In this document: one piece after another, positions 1-8,932 of the stretch | Layout of the letters: each line of letters opens with the position of its first letter | Position numbering within the stretch: position 1 is the stretch's first letter | NCBI GenBank assembly: GCA_937925845.1 | Contig: CALAML010000066.1 | Location: forward strand, 1 to 43,139 | Direction of reading: 5' to 3' | DNA from: an uncultured Acidimicrobiales bacterium | GTDB taxonomy: Bacteria > Actinomycetota > Acidimicrobiia > Acidimicrobiales > CALAML01 | Length of the DNA: 43,139 bases | The notes under the pieces: model-generated | What the model saw: only the letters and a program-made list of their open reading frames with translations | Told to the model about the DNA's origin: nothing | Database searches by the model: none | Translations under genes and position numbers: made by a program

Positions 1-795
1 CTAGAGGTCGGGCAGGCCCATATCGAAGTTTGAGCTGATGATGCCGCCGTCGATGCCGAGTAGTTCGCCGGTTACGTAGGACGACGCCGCCGAAGCCAGG
101 TAGACGGCGCCAGCGGCGATGTCGTCCGGTTCACCGATTCGACGCAGCGGGGTCGCCGCCTCCATCGACTGGCGGATCCGGTAGTCGGTGAGCACGGCAC
201 CGAGCGCCGCCGTCTCGATGGCGCCGGGAGCGATCGTGTTCACTCGGATCCGCGGGGCCAGGTCAACCGCCATCCTTCGGGTGAGTTCGATCAAGGCCGC
301 CTTGGCCGTTCCGTAGGACACGAACCCTCGCGACGCGTAACGACCGGCCGATGAGGAGATGTTGATTACCGAACCCCGGCCCGCTTCAAGCATGTGGGGT
401 GCTGCCAGCTGGGTGAGGTTGAAGGCGGTGGTGACGTTCCACCGCATCGCCGCATCAAACGAGGCTTCGCTGGTGTCGAGAAATGCCGTTGGCATCGAGC
501 CACCGGCATTGTTCACCACAGTGGTAAGGCCACCCAGACCGTTGACGGCGGCGTCGACGAGACGGGCCATGCCGTCGCGGTCACCAAGGTCGCCAGCCAC
601 CACCTCACACCGCTGCCCCATCGCCGTCACCGATTCCGCAACCTCGTTCAGGTCGGCCTCGGTGCGGGCGCCGATCACGACGTCAGCGCCCGCCTCGGCA
701 AATGCGAGAGCGATCGCCGCGCCAATGCCCCGACCGGCGCCGGTCACGATCGCGACCTGGCCATCGAGCCGGAATCGATCCATCACCGAACCCAT
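1..795 (-). CDS. SDR-family NAD(P)-dependent oxidoreductase
   Basis: Classical short-chain dehydrogenase/reductase of 264 residues, the usual family length. Visible motifs are the cofactor-binding TGAGRGIG (residues 18-25), NNAG (95-98), the serine cluster at 147-149 and the catalytic YxxxK (Tyr161, Lys165). The C-terminal part has the usual G-x-DGG segment near residue 248. It probably oxidises or reduces a hydroxyl/carbonyl group on a small molecule; the substrate cannot be read from sequence. The start at 795 overlaps the stop of the upstream quinone reductase by one base (TGATG), so the two are probably translationally coupled. A second ATG at 783 would give MDRFRL and is also possible. 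The stop codon is the first three bases of the window, so the gene is complete. Confidence 0.93.
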   Translation of the reverse strand: MGSVMDRFRLDGQVAIVTGAGRGIGAAIALAFAEAGADVVIGARTEADLNEVAESVTAMGQRCEVVAGDLGDRDGMARLVDAAVNGLGGLTTVVNNAGGSMPTAFLDTSEASFDAAMRWNVTTAFNLTQLAAPHMLEAGRGSVINISSSAGRYASRGFVSYGTAKAALIELTRRMAVDLAPRIRVNTIAPGAIETAALGAVLTDYRIRQSMEAATPLRRIGEPDDIAAGAVYLASAASSYVTGELLGIDGGIISSNFDMGLPDL

Positions 796-1769
796 CAGAC
801 CGTCACCACAACTTTGGCCCAGGTCTTGCGGTCAGCTAGATCCTGTAACGCGTCGCGAGCTTCTTCGAAGGTGACCGGTGGGTACAGCGGTGGATCGACC
901 TCGCCGCTGGCGCAGAGTTCGAATACTGAGCTCAACTGGCGACCGATCGATTCGGGGTCCCGGGCGATCGATGCTCCCCAGTGAACTCCAACCACGCTGT
1001 AGTTCTTCAACAGGATGTGGTTGGCGGGGATATCGGGGATGGTGCCGCCAGCAAAGCCAATCACCAGCAGCCGACCGTCCCAGGCCATCGTGCGGCGGAC
1101 CCATTGCATGACGTCGCCGCCAACCGCTTCGTAGGCAACATCGACGCCGTTGCCATCGGTGAGCTCCCGAACGGTTGTAACCAGATCCTCCACCTCTCGA
1201 TGGTCGATCACGTCATCGGCGCCAAGCTCCCGACACACCTCCACCTTCTTGGCACCTCCAGCCACGGCGATCACGCGAGCACCGGCGGCCTTGCCCAGCT
1301 GGATCGCCGCGGTGCCGACGCCACCCGCAGCTCCGGTCACCAGCAACGTTTCGCCAGCCTTGAGGTGGGCCCGGTCATGGAGTGCGAACCAGGTGGTGCC
1401 GTAGTTGACCGGAAGGGCGGCGGCCTTATCCAGCGCTACTGCATCGGGGACGGGATAGAGAGCGCTGGCCGGCAGCACGGCCTTTTCGGCGAGTCCTCCG
1501 CCCATGGCCACAACCCGCTGGCCGACGAGTGACTCGTCGGCTCCAGGGCCGACCTTCTCAACGGTGCCCGCCATCTCCATTCCGGGCGAATACGGCAGGG
1601 TTGTCGGGACCTGGTACTGGCCTCGACACTGCAATACGTTCGGAAAGGCCAGCCCGACCGCTTCGATCTTTACCAATGCCTGACCGTCACCCGGTTCAGG
1701 GTCGGCTACCTCCTCGAGTTGGAGCTTGTCACCGGGATCGCCCAGTTCGTGTTGTTGCCAGATCCGCAT
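795..1769 (-). CDS. NADPH:quinone oxidoreductase / MDR-family zinc-independent dehydrogenase
   Basis: 324 residues, matching the medium-chain dehydrogenase/reductase family. The N-terminal GroES-like domain carries the typical PGMEMAG segment (63-69). The Rossmann domain has the nucleotide-binding GAAGGVG (146-152) followed by AAIQLGKAAGA. The structural zinc cysteine cluster of alcohol dehydrogenases is absent, which fits the quinone oxidoreductase branch (QOR/acyl-CoA-reductase-like). The product would reduce quinones or enones with NADPH in the cytoplasm. A good Shine-Dalgarno AGGAG lies at 1774-1778, four bases before the ATG, so unlike several genes here it has a true leader. It is first in a two-gene unit with the SDR gene. 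Confidence 0.92.
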   Translation of the reverse strand: MRIWQQHELGDPGDKLQLEEVADPEPGDGQALVKIEAVGLAFPNVLQCRGQYQVPTTLPYSPGMEMAGTVEKVGPGADESLVGQRVVAMGGGLAEKAVLPASALYPVPDAVALDKAAALPVNYGTTWFALHDRAHLKAGETLLVTGAAGGVGTAAIQLGKAAGARVIAVAGGAKKVEVCRELGADDVIDHREVEDLVTTVRELTDGNGVDVAYEAVGGDVMQWVRRTMAWDGRLLVIGFAGGTIPDIPANHILLKNYSVVGVHWGASIARDPESIGRQLSSVFELCASGEVDPPLYPPVTFEEARDALQDLADRKTWAKVVVTV

Positions 1770-2155
1770 GCGTCTCCTGAAGTCCGATCGGTTCGCCCGC
1801 GTCTGACCCCCACCAGGGTTGGCTCAGCCGCGATGCAAGCTTGCGTGAGACGGTAGTCGAACCGAGTCAACGGGCCGAGATCGATCGACGTTGGCAACAT
1901 CACCGGGCTACCGCCGCCGGCTATCCCTTCCCTTCGCACATGGTCCACCTGGATTGTTGCTGGCCTCAGAACCTTGCCGGCCCTTGGACAGCCAGGATCG
2001 GCATGGTTCACGCTCCTTCGGTGCCGATCAAACTCGATCCGGAAGCGGCAGTGAGCTGTTCGAGTCAGACCGGTCCAGCCCGATACCGGGCCGACACCGC
2101 AGCCACCTGCGTAACACCGTGTTCATGAGCGACCAGACTGGCCTACTATCTCGGC
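1770..2155. other. 386-bp intergenic region between divergent genes
   Basis: Separates the minus-strand quinone reductase from the plus-strand Crp-like gene. I see the Shine-Dalgarno of the former at its left end and a -10 box of the latter at its right end. No convincing coding region, repeat or RNA structure was found; reading frames that cross it have no recognisable protein character. Promoters for both genes must lie here. Confidence 0.6.
2144..2149 (+). promoter_or_regulatory. -10 box TACTAT, leaderless start of Crp-like gene
   Basis: TACTAT ends six bases before the ATG at 2156, which puts the expected transcription start at the first base of the start codon. No Shine-Dalgarno is present. 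No good -35 box is visible. The same geometry recurs before other genes in this window. Confidence 0.55.
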
Positions 2156-2818
2156 ATGACCCAACCTGCAGGGGAAGCAACGTGGTCGCTGCTGGATGAT
2201 CTTCCGGACACCGCCGCGGAGATGGTGCGGGCCGCGATGCGACCCCAAACGTTTAAGCGGGGTGAGGTGCTGTTTTGGGAGGGTGACCCCGGCGCCAGCC
2301 TCTTTGTCATCACCAAGGGAGCGGTGTTGGCTGAAGGCTCCACGCTGGATGGCGACATCATCGCGTACTCGGTCGCCGGGTCCGGCGAGGTCGTCGGCGA
2401 AATGGCCCTGCTGCATGAAGACCGGGTTCGCAGCGCAACCGTTCGAGCCATCGGAGGCGCGGTCGAGACCCTCGAGTTGCCCCGGAGAGAGTTGCTTCGG
2501 TTGCGCGAGGACCATCCGGAAGTCGACCGCTTTCTGGTGGCGGTGCTCGACCAGCGGGTACGACGACTGTCGGGGCTGCTTGTGGAGTTTCGCCATGTTG
2601 AGGCTGCCGACCGGGTGCGAGCTCGTTTGGCGGAACTGGTTGCGGTGTTTGGCTCCACCATCCCATTGGGTCAGGAGCGACTCGCCTCGCTCACCTTCAC
2701 CACTCGTCCGACCGTGAACGAGGTATTGCAGCAGCTGCAGTCGGAAGGAATCATTGAGTTGGCCCGCCAAAAGATCCACATCATCGATCCCGACCGTCTC
2801 CCGCCCGACCTGTTCTAG
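2156..2818 (+). CDS. Crp/Fnr-family transcriptional regulator
   Basis: 220 residues, the normal Crp/Fnr length. The N-terminal part (about 20-130) is a cyclic-nucleotide-binding beta-roll: 'FKRGEVLFWEGDPGASLFVITKG' style strands are followed by GEVVGEMAL...RSATVRA, which resembles the phosphate-binding cassette (GE-x-AL...R[ST]A) of cAMP binders. A long dimerisation helix follows, and a C-terminal winged helix-turn-helix (about 150-215) with the segment TTRPTVNEVLQQLQSEG. No Fnr-type cysteine cluster is present, so a nucleotide ligand is more likely than an iron-sulphur cluster. It is monocistronic. Its targets cannot be inferred. Confidence 0.88.
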   Translation: MTQPAGEATWSLLDDLPDTAAEMVRAAMRPQTFKRGEVLFWEGDPGASLFVITKGAVLAEGSTLDGDIIAYSVAGSGEVVGEMALLHEDRVRSATVRAIGGAVETLELPRRELLRLREDHPEVDRFLVAVLDQRVRRLSGLLVEFRHVEAADRVRARLAELVAVFGSTIPLGQERLASLTFTTRPTVNEVLQQLQSEGIIELARQKIHIIDPDRLPPDLF

Positions 2819-2840
2819 TTGGGCCGGAAGTCATGCTGGC

Positions 2841-2955
2841 TCAGACCCCCGTCTGCATCCCCTCATCTGCGTCCTTGAGGTGCAACAGCGCGGGCGATGA
2901 CCAGATGACGTCGAGCGAACCATCCGCGACCGGTACCGCCCTCAGGTCGCCCAGT
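2841..2955 (-). pseudogene. fragment of a class I SAM-dependent methyltransferase
   Basis: The minus strand encodes GDLRAVPVADGSLDVIWSSP followed by ALLHLKDADEGMQ. This matches the motif II-III stretch of small-molecule SAM methyltransferases, whose usual form is D-[ML]-R-x-L-P-x-x-DGSFD-G-[VI]-W-x-x-x-[AS]-LLH. The nucleotide-binding GxGxG motif upstream is missing and the frame stops within about 40 residues, so it cannot be a working enzyme. It lies directly downstream of the kinase remnant in a different frame, consistent with joined deletion debris. Assignment rests on one motif only. Confidence 0.5.
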
Positions 2956-3232
2956 ACTGTCCCGCTTTCAAGCGGGCAAAGCGCTGAACGCCTGGTGATG
3001 GCAGGGCCAAGCGTGCGGGGTCCTGCGGCCTGCATCCGCTCCAGGTCATGGCCCGTTCCGCTACGACCGATGCACCGCGCTGCTGCAACCGCGGCGAAAG
3101 CTTGTCGGCGAACGCGACCTTGCCCGAGCCGTCGATGCCATGGATCGCAACCAGTAGCGGTGAAGAGCTGTCTTTGCGCTGCGCGATTTCGTCGGCGACG
3201 GTTCTCAGAATGGCCGTGTGTGCCGACGTCAC
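2942..3232 (-). pseudogene. fragment of a uridine/nucleoside kinase-like P-loop protein
   Basis: Minus-strand translation gives ILRTVADEIAQRK...LLVAIHGIDGSGKVAFADKL, then SPRLQQRGASVV. This is the N-terminal end of an actinobacterial uridine-kinase-like protein with its Walker A (GIDGSGK). The residue after the Walker lysine is Val rather than Thr/Ser. Similarity stops shortly after residue 60, whereas intact proteins have about 200 residues including a DGFH-type motif that is absent here. A GTG at 3232 could be the original start. I infer a truncated, inactive gene. Confidence 0.5.
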
Positions 3233-3417
3233 GATGGGATCAGGATTTCCGTCAAGCCTGCAGGTATATCCAAGTCTCGCATGTCGCAAACGACTCGCCG
3301 GCGCCGTCGCCCATCCGCAGGAACTGTCTGAGGCCGGACGCGCGTACATCAACGACCTTGTGGGTCGGAACGAATCACCCCGAACCAAAGGGCAGCCGAA
3401 TCCTCGGACTTCGAGTG

Positions 3418-4584
3418 TTAGGCCGGTGGGGTCTCGGTGCTGATCGCCCCGGAGACGCAGCTCACGGAATGGGCCCCAGCGCGGGTTGCGAACTGCTCGG
3501 CGAGACGCACGCCGGTGTGGCCGATCGTTTTGGCGTCGGTGCCGAGCATGGTGAGGGTCCAACCTGGGAACTCGCTCCGCGCTACCTGCCCGAGCCTCGA
3601 GTACAGGTTGCGCATGTCGCCGCCCTGGATCCGAATGCCGTAGGGCGGGTTGGTCACCAGTGCTCCGGCGGCAGGAGTTGTGCCGGTCGCGGAGTCGGCA
3701 AAGCTGGACGACTTCGCATCTGAAACGCTTTGACGTACGAAGGTGACGTCGGAGGCCACGCCCGCTCGTTCGGCGTTGGCTTGGGCCGCTTGGATGGCGC
3801 CGGCGTCTCGATCGCTGCCCATGATGACAATGCCGAGGGGCTGATCGGTCGCGGTCTGGCCGATCTCAGCCTTTACCGAGGCCCAGGTCCCCGGGGCGAA
3901 GGTGGGCCAGTTCTGGAAAGCGAAGTTGCGATCGGCGCCCGGCGCGATGCCGCGAGCGGTTCGGGCCGCTTCGATAGCGATGGTTCCCGAACCGCAGAAC
4001 GGGTCGAAGAGCGGCGTGTCGGCCTGCCATCCAGACGAGATCAGCATGGCAGCAGCGACGGTCTCCCGCAGCGGCGCCTTGGCGATGGCCTGACGCCACC
4101 CGCGCCGGTGTAGCGCTTCGCCCGAGGTGTCAACGCTGACCGTGAACTGGTTGTGCGATACCCGCACGACCAGGAGTTGATGTTCAGTTTCGACACCGGC
4201 GAGATCGCCTTCGTTGGCCTGCTTCACATTCAGATGTTTGGCCACTCGTTCGGCGATGCCATCGGTGTGGTAGAGCCGCGAACTTGAGGAGCTGACCCGC
4301 AGTCGGACCGCTTGGCGCTTGGTGAGATAGGCGTCCCAGTCGACCATGTCGAGACCCGACGTCATCTCATCCCAGTTGTAGGCGTCGAAGCGGGCCACCC
4401 GAACCAGCACTCTGGTGGCGGTTCGGAGCCAGACGTTGATGGCGTAGAGCTGGCGTGCGGAGCAGGTGAAGTTCACTCCGCCTTTGAACGCGTGGGTCTT
4501 CTTGATGCCCAGAGCAAGCAGCTCGGCCTCACAGATCTTTTCGATCCCGGGTAGGCAAACGGCGACGGCCGAGTGTTTACTCAC
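3418..4584 (-). CDS. THUMP-domain class I SAM-dependent RNA methyltransferase (RlmL/TrmN-like)
   Basis: 388 residues. The N-terminal half (about 1-160) is a ferredoxin-like/THUMP RNA-binding module typical of COG0116 methylases, with the usual GVNFTCSARQLYAIN and ALHRRGWR segments. The C-terminal Rossmann-fold methylase has the SAM-binding DPFCGSG (194-200) and the N-methylation motif TNPPYG (311-316). Such enzymes methylate guanine N2 in 23S rRNA (RlmL N-terminal half) or tRNA (Trm14/TrmN); which RNA is used cannot be decided. The GTG start overlaps the stop of the upstream Gfo/Idh/MocA gene by four bases (GTGA), indicating coupling. Note the run of five serines at 99-103. Confidence 0.9.
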   Translation of the reverse strand: MSKHSAVAVCLPGIEKICEAELLALGIKKTHAFKGGVNFTCSARQLYAINVWLRTATRVLVRVARFDAYNWDEMTSGLDMVDWDAYLTKRQAVRLRVSSSSSRLYHTDGIAERVAKHLNVKQANEGDLAGVETEHQLLVVRVSHNQFTVSVDTSGEALHRRGWRQAIAKAPLRETVAAAMLISSGWQADTPLFDPFCGSGTIAIEAARTARGIAPGADRNFAFQNWPTFAPGTWASVKAEIGQTATDQPLGIVIMGSDRDAGAIQAAQANAERAGVASDVTFVRQSVSDAKSSSFADSATGTTPAAGALVTNPPYGIRIQGGDMRNLYSRLGQVARSEFPGWTLTMLGTDAKTIGHTGVRLAEQFATRAGAHSVSCVSGAISTETPPA

Positions 4585-5612
4585 ACGCTGGCCGAGTCAG
4601 CGGTGTCAAACCCAGCTTCACCTGGGTAGACAAGGCCGATCTCAGCCCGAATCTGATCAAGCGTGCCCATCATCGCGAGGCTCTCATCGAGGGGAAGGAT
4701 GTCGCTTTGGATGCGGCCGCTTCGCAGGCAGTCGTGCACTTCTTGCACCTGGTAGTGGTAGCCGTTTCCATCCATCGGGAGATCGAGTCTCTCGCCATCG
4801 CCGACTCCGTTGTCGAGGATCAACGCCTGAGGCACATGCATAAAGGCCGGGATGACGATGTGGCCTTCGGTGCCGGAGATCCGGGCGCCACAGCTTGTGC
4901 TGGTGCGGATGGCTGCGTGCAGTACCGCTAGCGCGCCATCGTCATGGCCCAAAACCATTGCGACCTGCTCATCGACGCCGGTCGTCCCGATATGGCCTGC
5001 TGCGCCGACGTGGTTCGGAGTTCCCAGCACCATCGACGCCAACTGGACCGGGTAGATACCCAGGTCGAGCAGTCCGCCACCGGCTCGGTCAGGATCGAAC
5101 AAGCGATGGTCCGGGTCGACTTCGGGCAGCCGAAAACCGAAGTCGGCTTCGACCATGCGCGGCTCGCCGATGGCGCCTTGGTGGAGGAGTTCGCGGAGCC
5201 GGACATAGGTCGGAAGGAAGCGACTCCAGATCGCCTCCATGAGGAACAGCTTCTTGTTGGTGGCAAGAGCAACCATTTCCTGTAGCTCGGCCTGACTGCG
5301 GGCGAAGGGTTTTTCGCAGAGAACGTTTCGCCCGGCCTCCAGGAACAACAGCGTGTCGGCGTGGTGCCGGTTTTGTGGGCTGGCGATGTACACCACGTCG
5401 ACGTCGACGTCGTGAGCGAGAGCCTCGTAGGTCGCGTGTCTGTGGGGAATACCAAAAGCATCGCCAAAGGTCTCCGCCGACTCCTGCGATCGGGATCCGA
5501 CGGCCACGACCTCCGCGTCGGGAACCTGGCGCAGGCCCTCAACAAACTTCTCCGCAATCCCCCCGGTGGCGCAGATTCCCCAACGCACCTTCTCCGACCC
5601 ACTATCGCTCAT
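4581..5612 (-). CDS. Gfo/Idh/MocA-family NAD(P)-dependent oxidoreductase
   Basis: 343 residues. The N-terminal Rossmann domain starts VRWGICATGGIAEKF (9-23). The diagnostic EKP, with the conserved lysine in the active site, is at 100-102. The C-terminal alpha/beta domain contains GGGLLDLGIYPVQ, the usual D-x-G-x-[YH] metal-free active-site signature. It is closest in character to the trans-1,2-dihydrobenzene-1,2-diol dehydrogenase / glucose-fructose oxidoreductase-like branch, so a sugar or cyclic diol is the likely substrate. It is first in a two-gene unit with the RNA methylase, although no functional link between them is evident. A near-consensus -10 (TAGACC) sits six bases upstream of the ATG. 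Confidence 0.9.
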   Translation of the reverse strand: MSDSGSEKVRWGICATGGIAEKFVEGLRQVPDAEVVAVGSRSQESAETFGDAFGIPHRHATYEALAHDVDVDVVYIASPQNRHHADTLLFLEAGRNVLCEKPFARSQAELQEMVALATNKKLFLMEAIWSRFLPTYVRLRELLHQGAIGEPRMVEADFGFRLPEVDPDHRLFDPDRAGGGLLDLGIYPVQLASMVLGTPNHVGAAGHIGTTGVDEQVAMVLGHDDGALAVLHAAIRTSTSCGARISGTEGHIVIPAFMHVPQALILDNGVGDGERLDLPMDGNGYHYQVQEVHDCLRSGRIQSDILPLDESLAMMGTLDQIRAEIGLVYPGEAGFDTADSASV

Positions 5613-6283
5613 ATCGTCGGTCTACTACAGAACACCCAAACCCGCGAGGCCATCCCCAACCAGCATCATCAACACCAAAACCACCGACCACCGCGACGAC
5701 CTCTGACACCACGTCACCACCGCAACCTCTGGCACCACTGCGCCCTCCAGCCGAAACCTCTGGCACCACCGCTCGCCCCCGAAAGCGCCAAACACCGCAA
5801 AAGTTCTGCCAGTGCCAGGGAACGGTGCCAGAGGAAGAAAAACAGTGCCAGGGAACGGTGCCAGAGGGAACGGTGCCAGAGGAAGAAGAACAACCACCCA
5901 CACCCATACCAACAGCTCCGCCGCTCCATCACCACTCAACCGCGACAGGCCTTCGGCAACTGAATCCTCACAACTTCTGCCAGGCCTCTGGCACCGCCAC
6001 CTACACGATCGCGACCTCCGACACCAGACTCGCCATAGGCCTATATGCCAGACAGGCAACACAAACGTACGGACAAGGTAAACCCGGCCACGACCTGACC
6101 TCCGCCACGACGCCCACCGCCATCGCCACCTCCGCGACCTTCATCGCGACCTCTGGCACCAACCAACCTCAACACCACATCGGTGGAGGAACCGGCCAAT
6201 ACCATCTGATGAAGTTCAGTCAACCTCGGCTCGCCCGCACAATGGCGACCCGGCTGAACTAGTCAGGTGAATCCAGCGGGAGG
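5613..6283. repeat. 671-bp gap with mixed-orientation GGTGCCAGAG elements and tandem copies
   Basis: Exact copies of CTCTGGCACC lie at 5727, 5758, 5986 and 6151, and of its complement GGTGCCAGAG at 5824, 5857 and 5872; near-copies lie at 5701, 5811, 5844 and 6016. A 15-bp unit containing the word is tandem at 5853-5867 and 5868-5882. A longer unit (5810-5842) is partly repeated at 5843-5867. The plus strand of about 5640-6250 is conspicuously poor in G and rich in A and C apart from the repeats. Reading frames exist across it only because of that composition; none resembles a protein. Confidence 0.8.
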
Positions 6284-8932
6284 CTAATCTGTGCGCCCGG
6301 TAACCTCGGCCGACCACGGCGACCGAATACCGTTGGCCGTCACACTGCGCACCCGATACCGATACGCCCGATCGGGTGCAAGTCCGACATCGGTAAACCA
6401 GTCGTCATTGTCCATTGCGATGACCGTTCCGTTACGCGAGATCTCGACAGAACTGGCTCCGGCAGGCTTTCGATAATTCAGGACGATCCGCTCTCGAGTT
6501 GTGTTGGTCACTCGGAGCTGCTGCGGTACGCCCGCGTGGACACTTCCATCCCCTGAGCCACAGTCCCTCGGGGCAGAGGCCGAAGTCGCTCCACGGGTGA
6601 TCACTCGGTAGCGATACTGCGACGCCGCGCTGGTGTTTGCGTCGGTCCATGCCGTTGTCAGACCAGTGTGTGCAGCCCAGAAGTAGGTGCCGTTATCTCG
6701 GGACCGTTGGATTACAAAGCTCGTGGCACCGTCCCCGTTGGCCCGAGTCCAGGTGACCCGTAGCCCGCCGTTGGCCGGGGTAACCCAGCACGAAGCGACC
6801 TGCCTTGGACCTGCGTTGGCCACAGTCGGCGTGATTGGGCTTGGCGTACACGCTCGTGGCGAAGACACTGCGTTGCCCGACACCGTTTCAACCCGATATC
6901 GGTAGGGAGTACCGATGGTAACGCCGGTGTCTCTCCAGCTCGACGCCGCGGCGCCGGTTCGAGCAGCCCAAAAGAAGCTGGCGTTTTCCCTCGATCGACG
7001 TACGACGTAGGCGGTCGCCCCGTCGTTGGCGGCGGGGGTCCAGGTGACGTCGATATTGCCGTTCGCATTCGATACCGAACACGAGGCTGGTGCTATTGGT
7101 CCGGCGCTCACCTGCGAGCGGGACGCAAAGACTTCAACCTCGTCCAGCACGAGCTGTCGATTGCCCTGGGTTTGGATCCGCACGTAGCGGCCGGTGGTCT
7201 GCACATCGACGTCACTTCGCCGGACAACATTGGCAAAGCGGTAGGTCTTCACGCCGGCCTGGCTACGGGTTGCGTTGATGCCATTGCTTTGGAACGGAGC
7301 ATCGGAGACGAAGATGTAGGCGCCGTTGAGCGTGGTTTCACAGCAGGTCGCCGGCCGCCAAGCCCGGACCGAGTCGATGTCTCGGACCGACCCCAGGTCA
7401 ACGGTCCAGCTCGGATCCGTCTGGGCGTTGGTGGAGGCTTGGAAACTACGTCCCGGTGTGCTTCCACTCAACATGCCGTCGGTGGCCCGACTGGCGACAA
7501 GGTTTCCTGAAGTCGAGGACTGTGTTGCTGGCCTACGAAAAGCGAGGTTGGCACCCTTGGTCCGCGTTGGCACCGGGCGGAATACAGCAAAGCCCCCAAC
7601 GACATCGTTGCCCGCCCGGTTGATATCTCCACCGAACCAGACGGTTCCATTGCTGGCCGGCAGAATTGCCCAGATTCCGTTGATGGCAGAGAAGTCGGGC
7701 ACGTATCCCTCGATGTGGGAACCGTTGGCTGCGTTGTATGCCGATGCCCACGGCTGCGGCTTCACTGTTTGACTCTGGCGGTGAACGGTCGTCCAGTAGG
7801 TCCCCATCGTCATCGACTCGGGGTAGCTTGCAGTGTCCCAGCTCTGGCTGGTCCAGTAGTGACCACCAGCCCAGAGGCGTGGTCCGTCAACAGCAAGAGC
7901 CTGGTAGTCCCCACCGCCAGCATCGGTGTGATAGAAGCCCAGGCGGGTCATATCGCTGGCGCGGTACATGATCAGCAGGTGCGACTCGGTGGCGGCGTAG
8001 ACCTTGTCGCCGTAGGTAGCGAAGTCGAACGGGATGATGCTGCAGCAGTTGGGAATGTCCTTGGGCGCCCCCTGCTTCACGCCAGGGACGAGTGCGCCAT
8101 CGGAAGTACGCAGAACTCCGAGTGAGTCGGTGTTCGGCTGCCCGTTGATGCCGCTGAAGTAGCCGCCGACGTAGAGCCGCGAGCCATCGGGGGATGAATG
8201 CAGCGCCATCACCCGCGCCCCGTCAGCGGTAGCTCGCCATGCGCCGTTGACTCGGCCAGTGTTTGCGTTCAGCTTGGCCAACCGACCACGAGTTGATGTT
8301 GCACCAAATGACCGCACCTGTGAGAAGTTGCCGCCGATATATACCGACTCCCCAACGACCTCAAGATCCTGCACCAGAGCCTTGTTTGCCCCGAAGCTCA
8401 GTTGAGCATCAAAGCCGGAATTGCGGGCGCCACTGGATGGATTGATCGCCACCAGCGGACCAGTAGTTGTTCCTCCCACTCGGGTGAATTCGCCACCGAC
8501 CAGGAGGTCGCCGTTCGGCGCCACGCCAAGGGCGTATACCGGAGCGTTGATCGCTGGGCGAAACCCCGAAATCCATTCCCCAGTATCCACATCGAATGCT
8601 GCGAGGTAGGGCTGGCTGATGGTGGGCGTGTTCTCATCTTTGCGTACGCCGGTGAATCGACCGCCAATGTAGACCCGGCCCTGCGTTTCCACCATGGCCC
8701 AGATCTGCGAAGCCCAATCGATTTCGGTAGCAGGGCCAAGGCCAGTCACCTGCCAGGTATCAATCGGGTTGATGCTGAGCTCGGTTCCATTCCGCGGTGC
8801 TGCTTCCGCAGCTGGGCCGGGAAATGCGGCGAGTGCCGTCGTGGCCGCCAGCAACGCGATAGCCAGAATGGTGAGGGGTCGGAGGGGCGCTTTGAAAACG
8901 TTCCGAATGAGCGATGGTGATGAAGAGGTCAT
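6284..8932 (-). CDS. secreted beta-propeller / F5-8C (discoidin) / FN3 protein
   Basis: 882 residues from the ATG at 8932; a TTG at 8983 would add 17 residues that spoil the signal peptide. Residues 1 to about 42 form a signal peptide (basic start, hydrophobic ILAIALLAATTALA, then AEAAP). Residues about 50-430 consist of repeated strands such as VYIGGRFTGV, LLVGGEFTRVGG, VYIGGNFSQV, LYVGGYFSGI and VWFGGDINRAG, a propeller-like repeat. About 455-600 is an F5/8 type C carbohydrate-binding domain (NLAFRRPATQSSTS...SWTVDLGS...RYVRIQ). Three FN3 modules follow to the end, two of them with an Ala-Ser-Cys start and a later Cys. It is probably an extracellular adhesin or surface glycan binder. It is monocistronic. 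Confidence 0.88.
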   Translation of the reverse strand: MTSSSPSLIRNVFKAPLRPLTILAIALLAATTALAAFPGPAAEAAPRNGTELSINPIDTWQVTGLGPATEIDWASQIWAMVETQGRVYIGGRFTGVRKDENTPTISQPYLAAFDVDTGEWISGFRPAINAPVYALGVAPNGDLLVGGEFTRVGGTTTGPLVAINPSSGARNSGFDAQLSFGANKALVQDLEVVGESVYIGGNFSQVRSFGATSTRGRLAKLNANTGRVNGAWRATADGARVMALHSSPDGSRLYVGGYFSGINGQPNTDSLGVLRTSDGALVPGVKQGAPKDIPNCCSIIPFDFATYGDKVYAATESHLLIMYRASDMTRLGFYHTDAGGGDYQALAVDGPRLWAGGHYWTSQSWDTASYPESMTMGTYWTTVHRQSQTVKPQPWASAYNAANGSHIEGYVPDFSAINGIWAILPASNGTVWFGGDINRAGNDVVGGFAVFRPVPTRTKGANLAFRRPATQSSTSGNLVASRATDGMLSGSTPGRSFQASTNAQTDPSWTVDLGSVRDIDSVRAWRPATCCETTLNGAYIFVSDAPFQSNGINATRSQAGVKTYRFANVVRRSDVDVQTTGRYVRIQTQGNRQLVLDEVEVFASRSQVSAGPIAPASCSVSNANGNIDVTWTPAANDGATAYVVRRSRENASFFWAARTGAAASSWRDTGVTIGTPYRYRVETVSGNAVSSPRACTPSPITPTVANAGPRQVASCWVTPANGGLRVTWTRANGDGATSFVIQRSRDNGTYFWAAHTGLTTAWTDANTSAASQYRYRVITRGATSASAPRDCGSGDGSVHAGVPQQLRVTNTTRERIVLNYRKPAGASSVEISRNGTVIAMDNDDWFTDVGLAPDRAYRYRVRSVTANGIRSPWSAEVTGRTD

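Larger units (their letters stand above)
2819..3417. other. 599-bp gene-remnant region
   Basis: No intact gene. On the minus strand two short stretches are recognisable protein fragments (listed separately as a nucleoside kinase and a methyltransferase). The part from about 3240 to 3417 has one plus-strand stretch of protein-like character (HPQELSEAGRAYINDLVG, about 3310-3365) that I could not assign. The whole gap looks like decayed coding DNA rather than regulatory sequence. Confidence 0.5.

Noticed and set aside
5701..6160. Possible CRISPR array
   Set aside because: The repeated word is only 10-13 bases, occurs in both orientations and at irregular spacing, there are no uniform spacers, and no cas genes are present.
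5361..6262. Long open frames on both strands across the G-poor gap
   Set aside because: They are caused by skewed composition; the translations are low-complexity Thr/Pro/Ser/Arg without protein character and run through the repeats.
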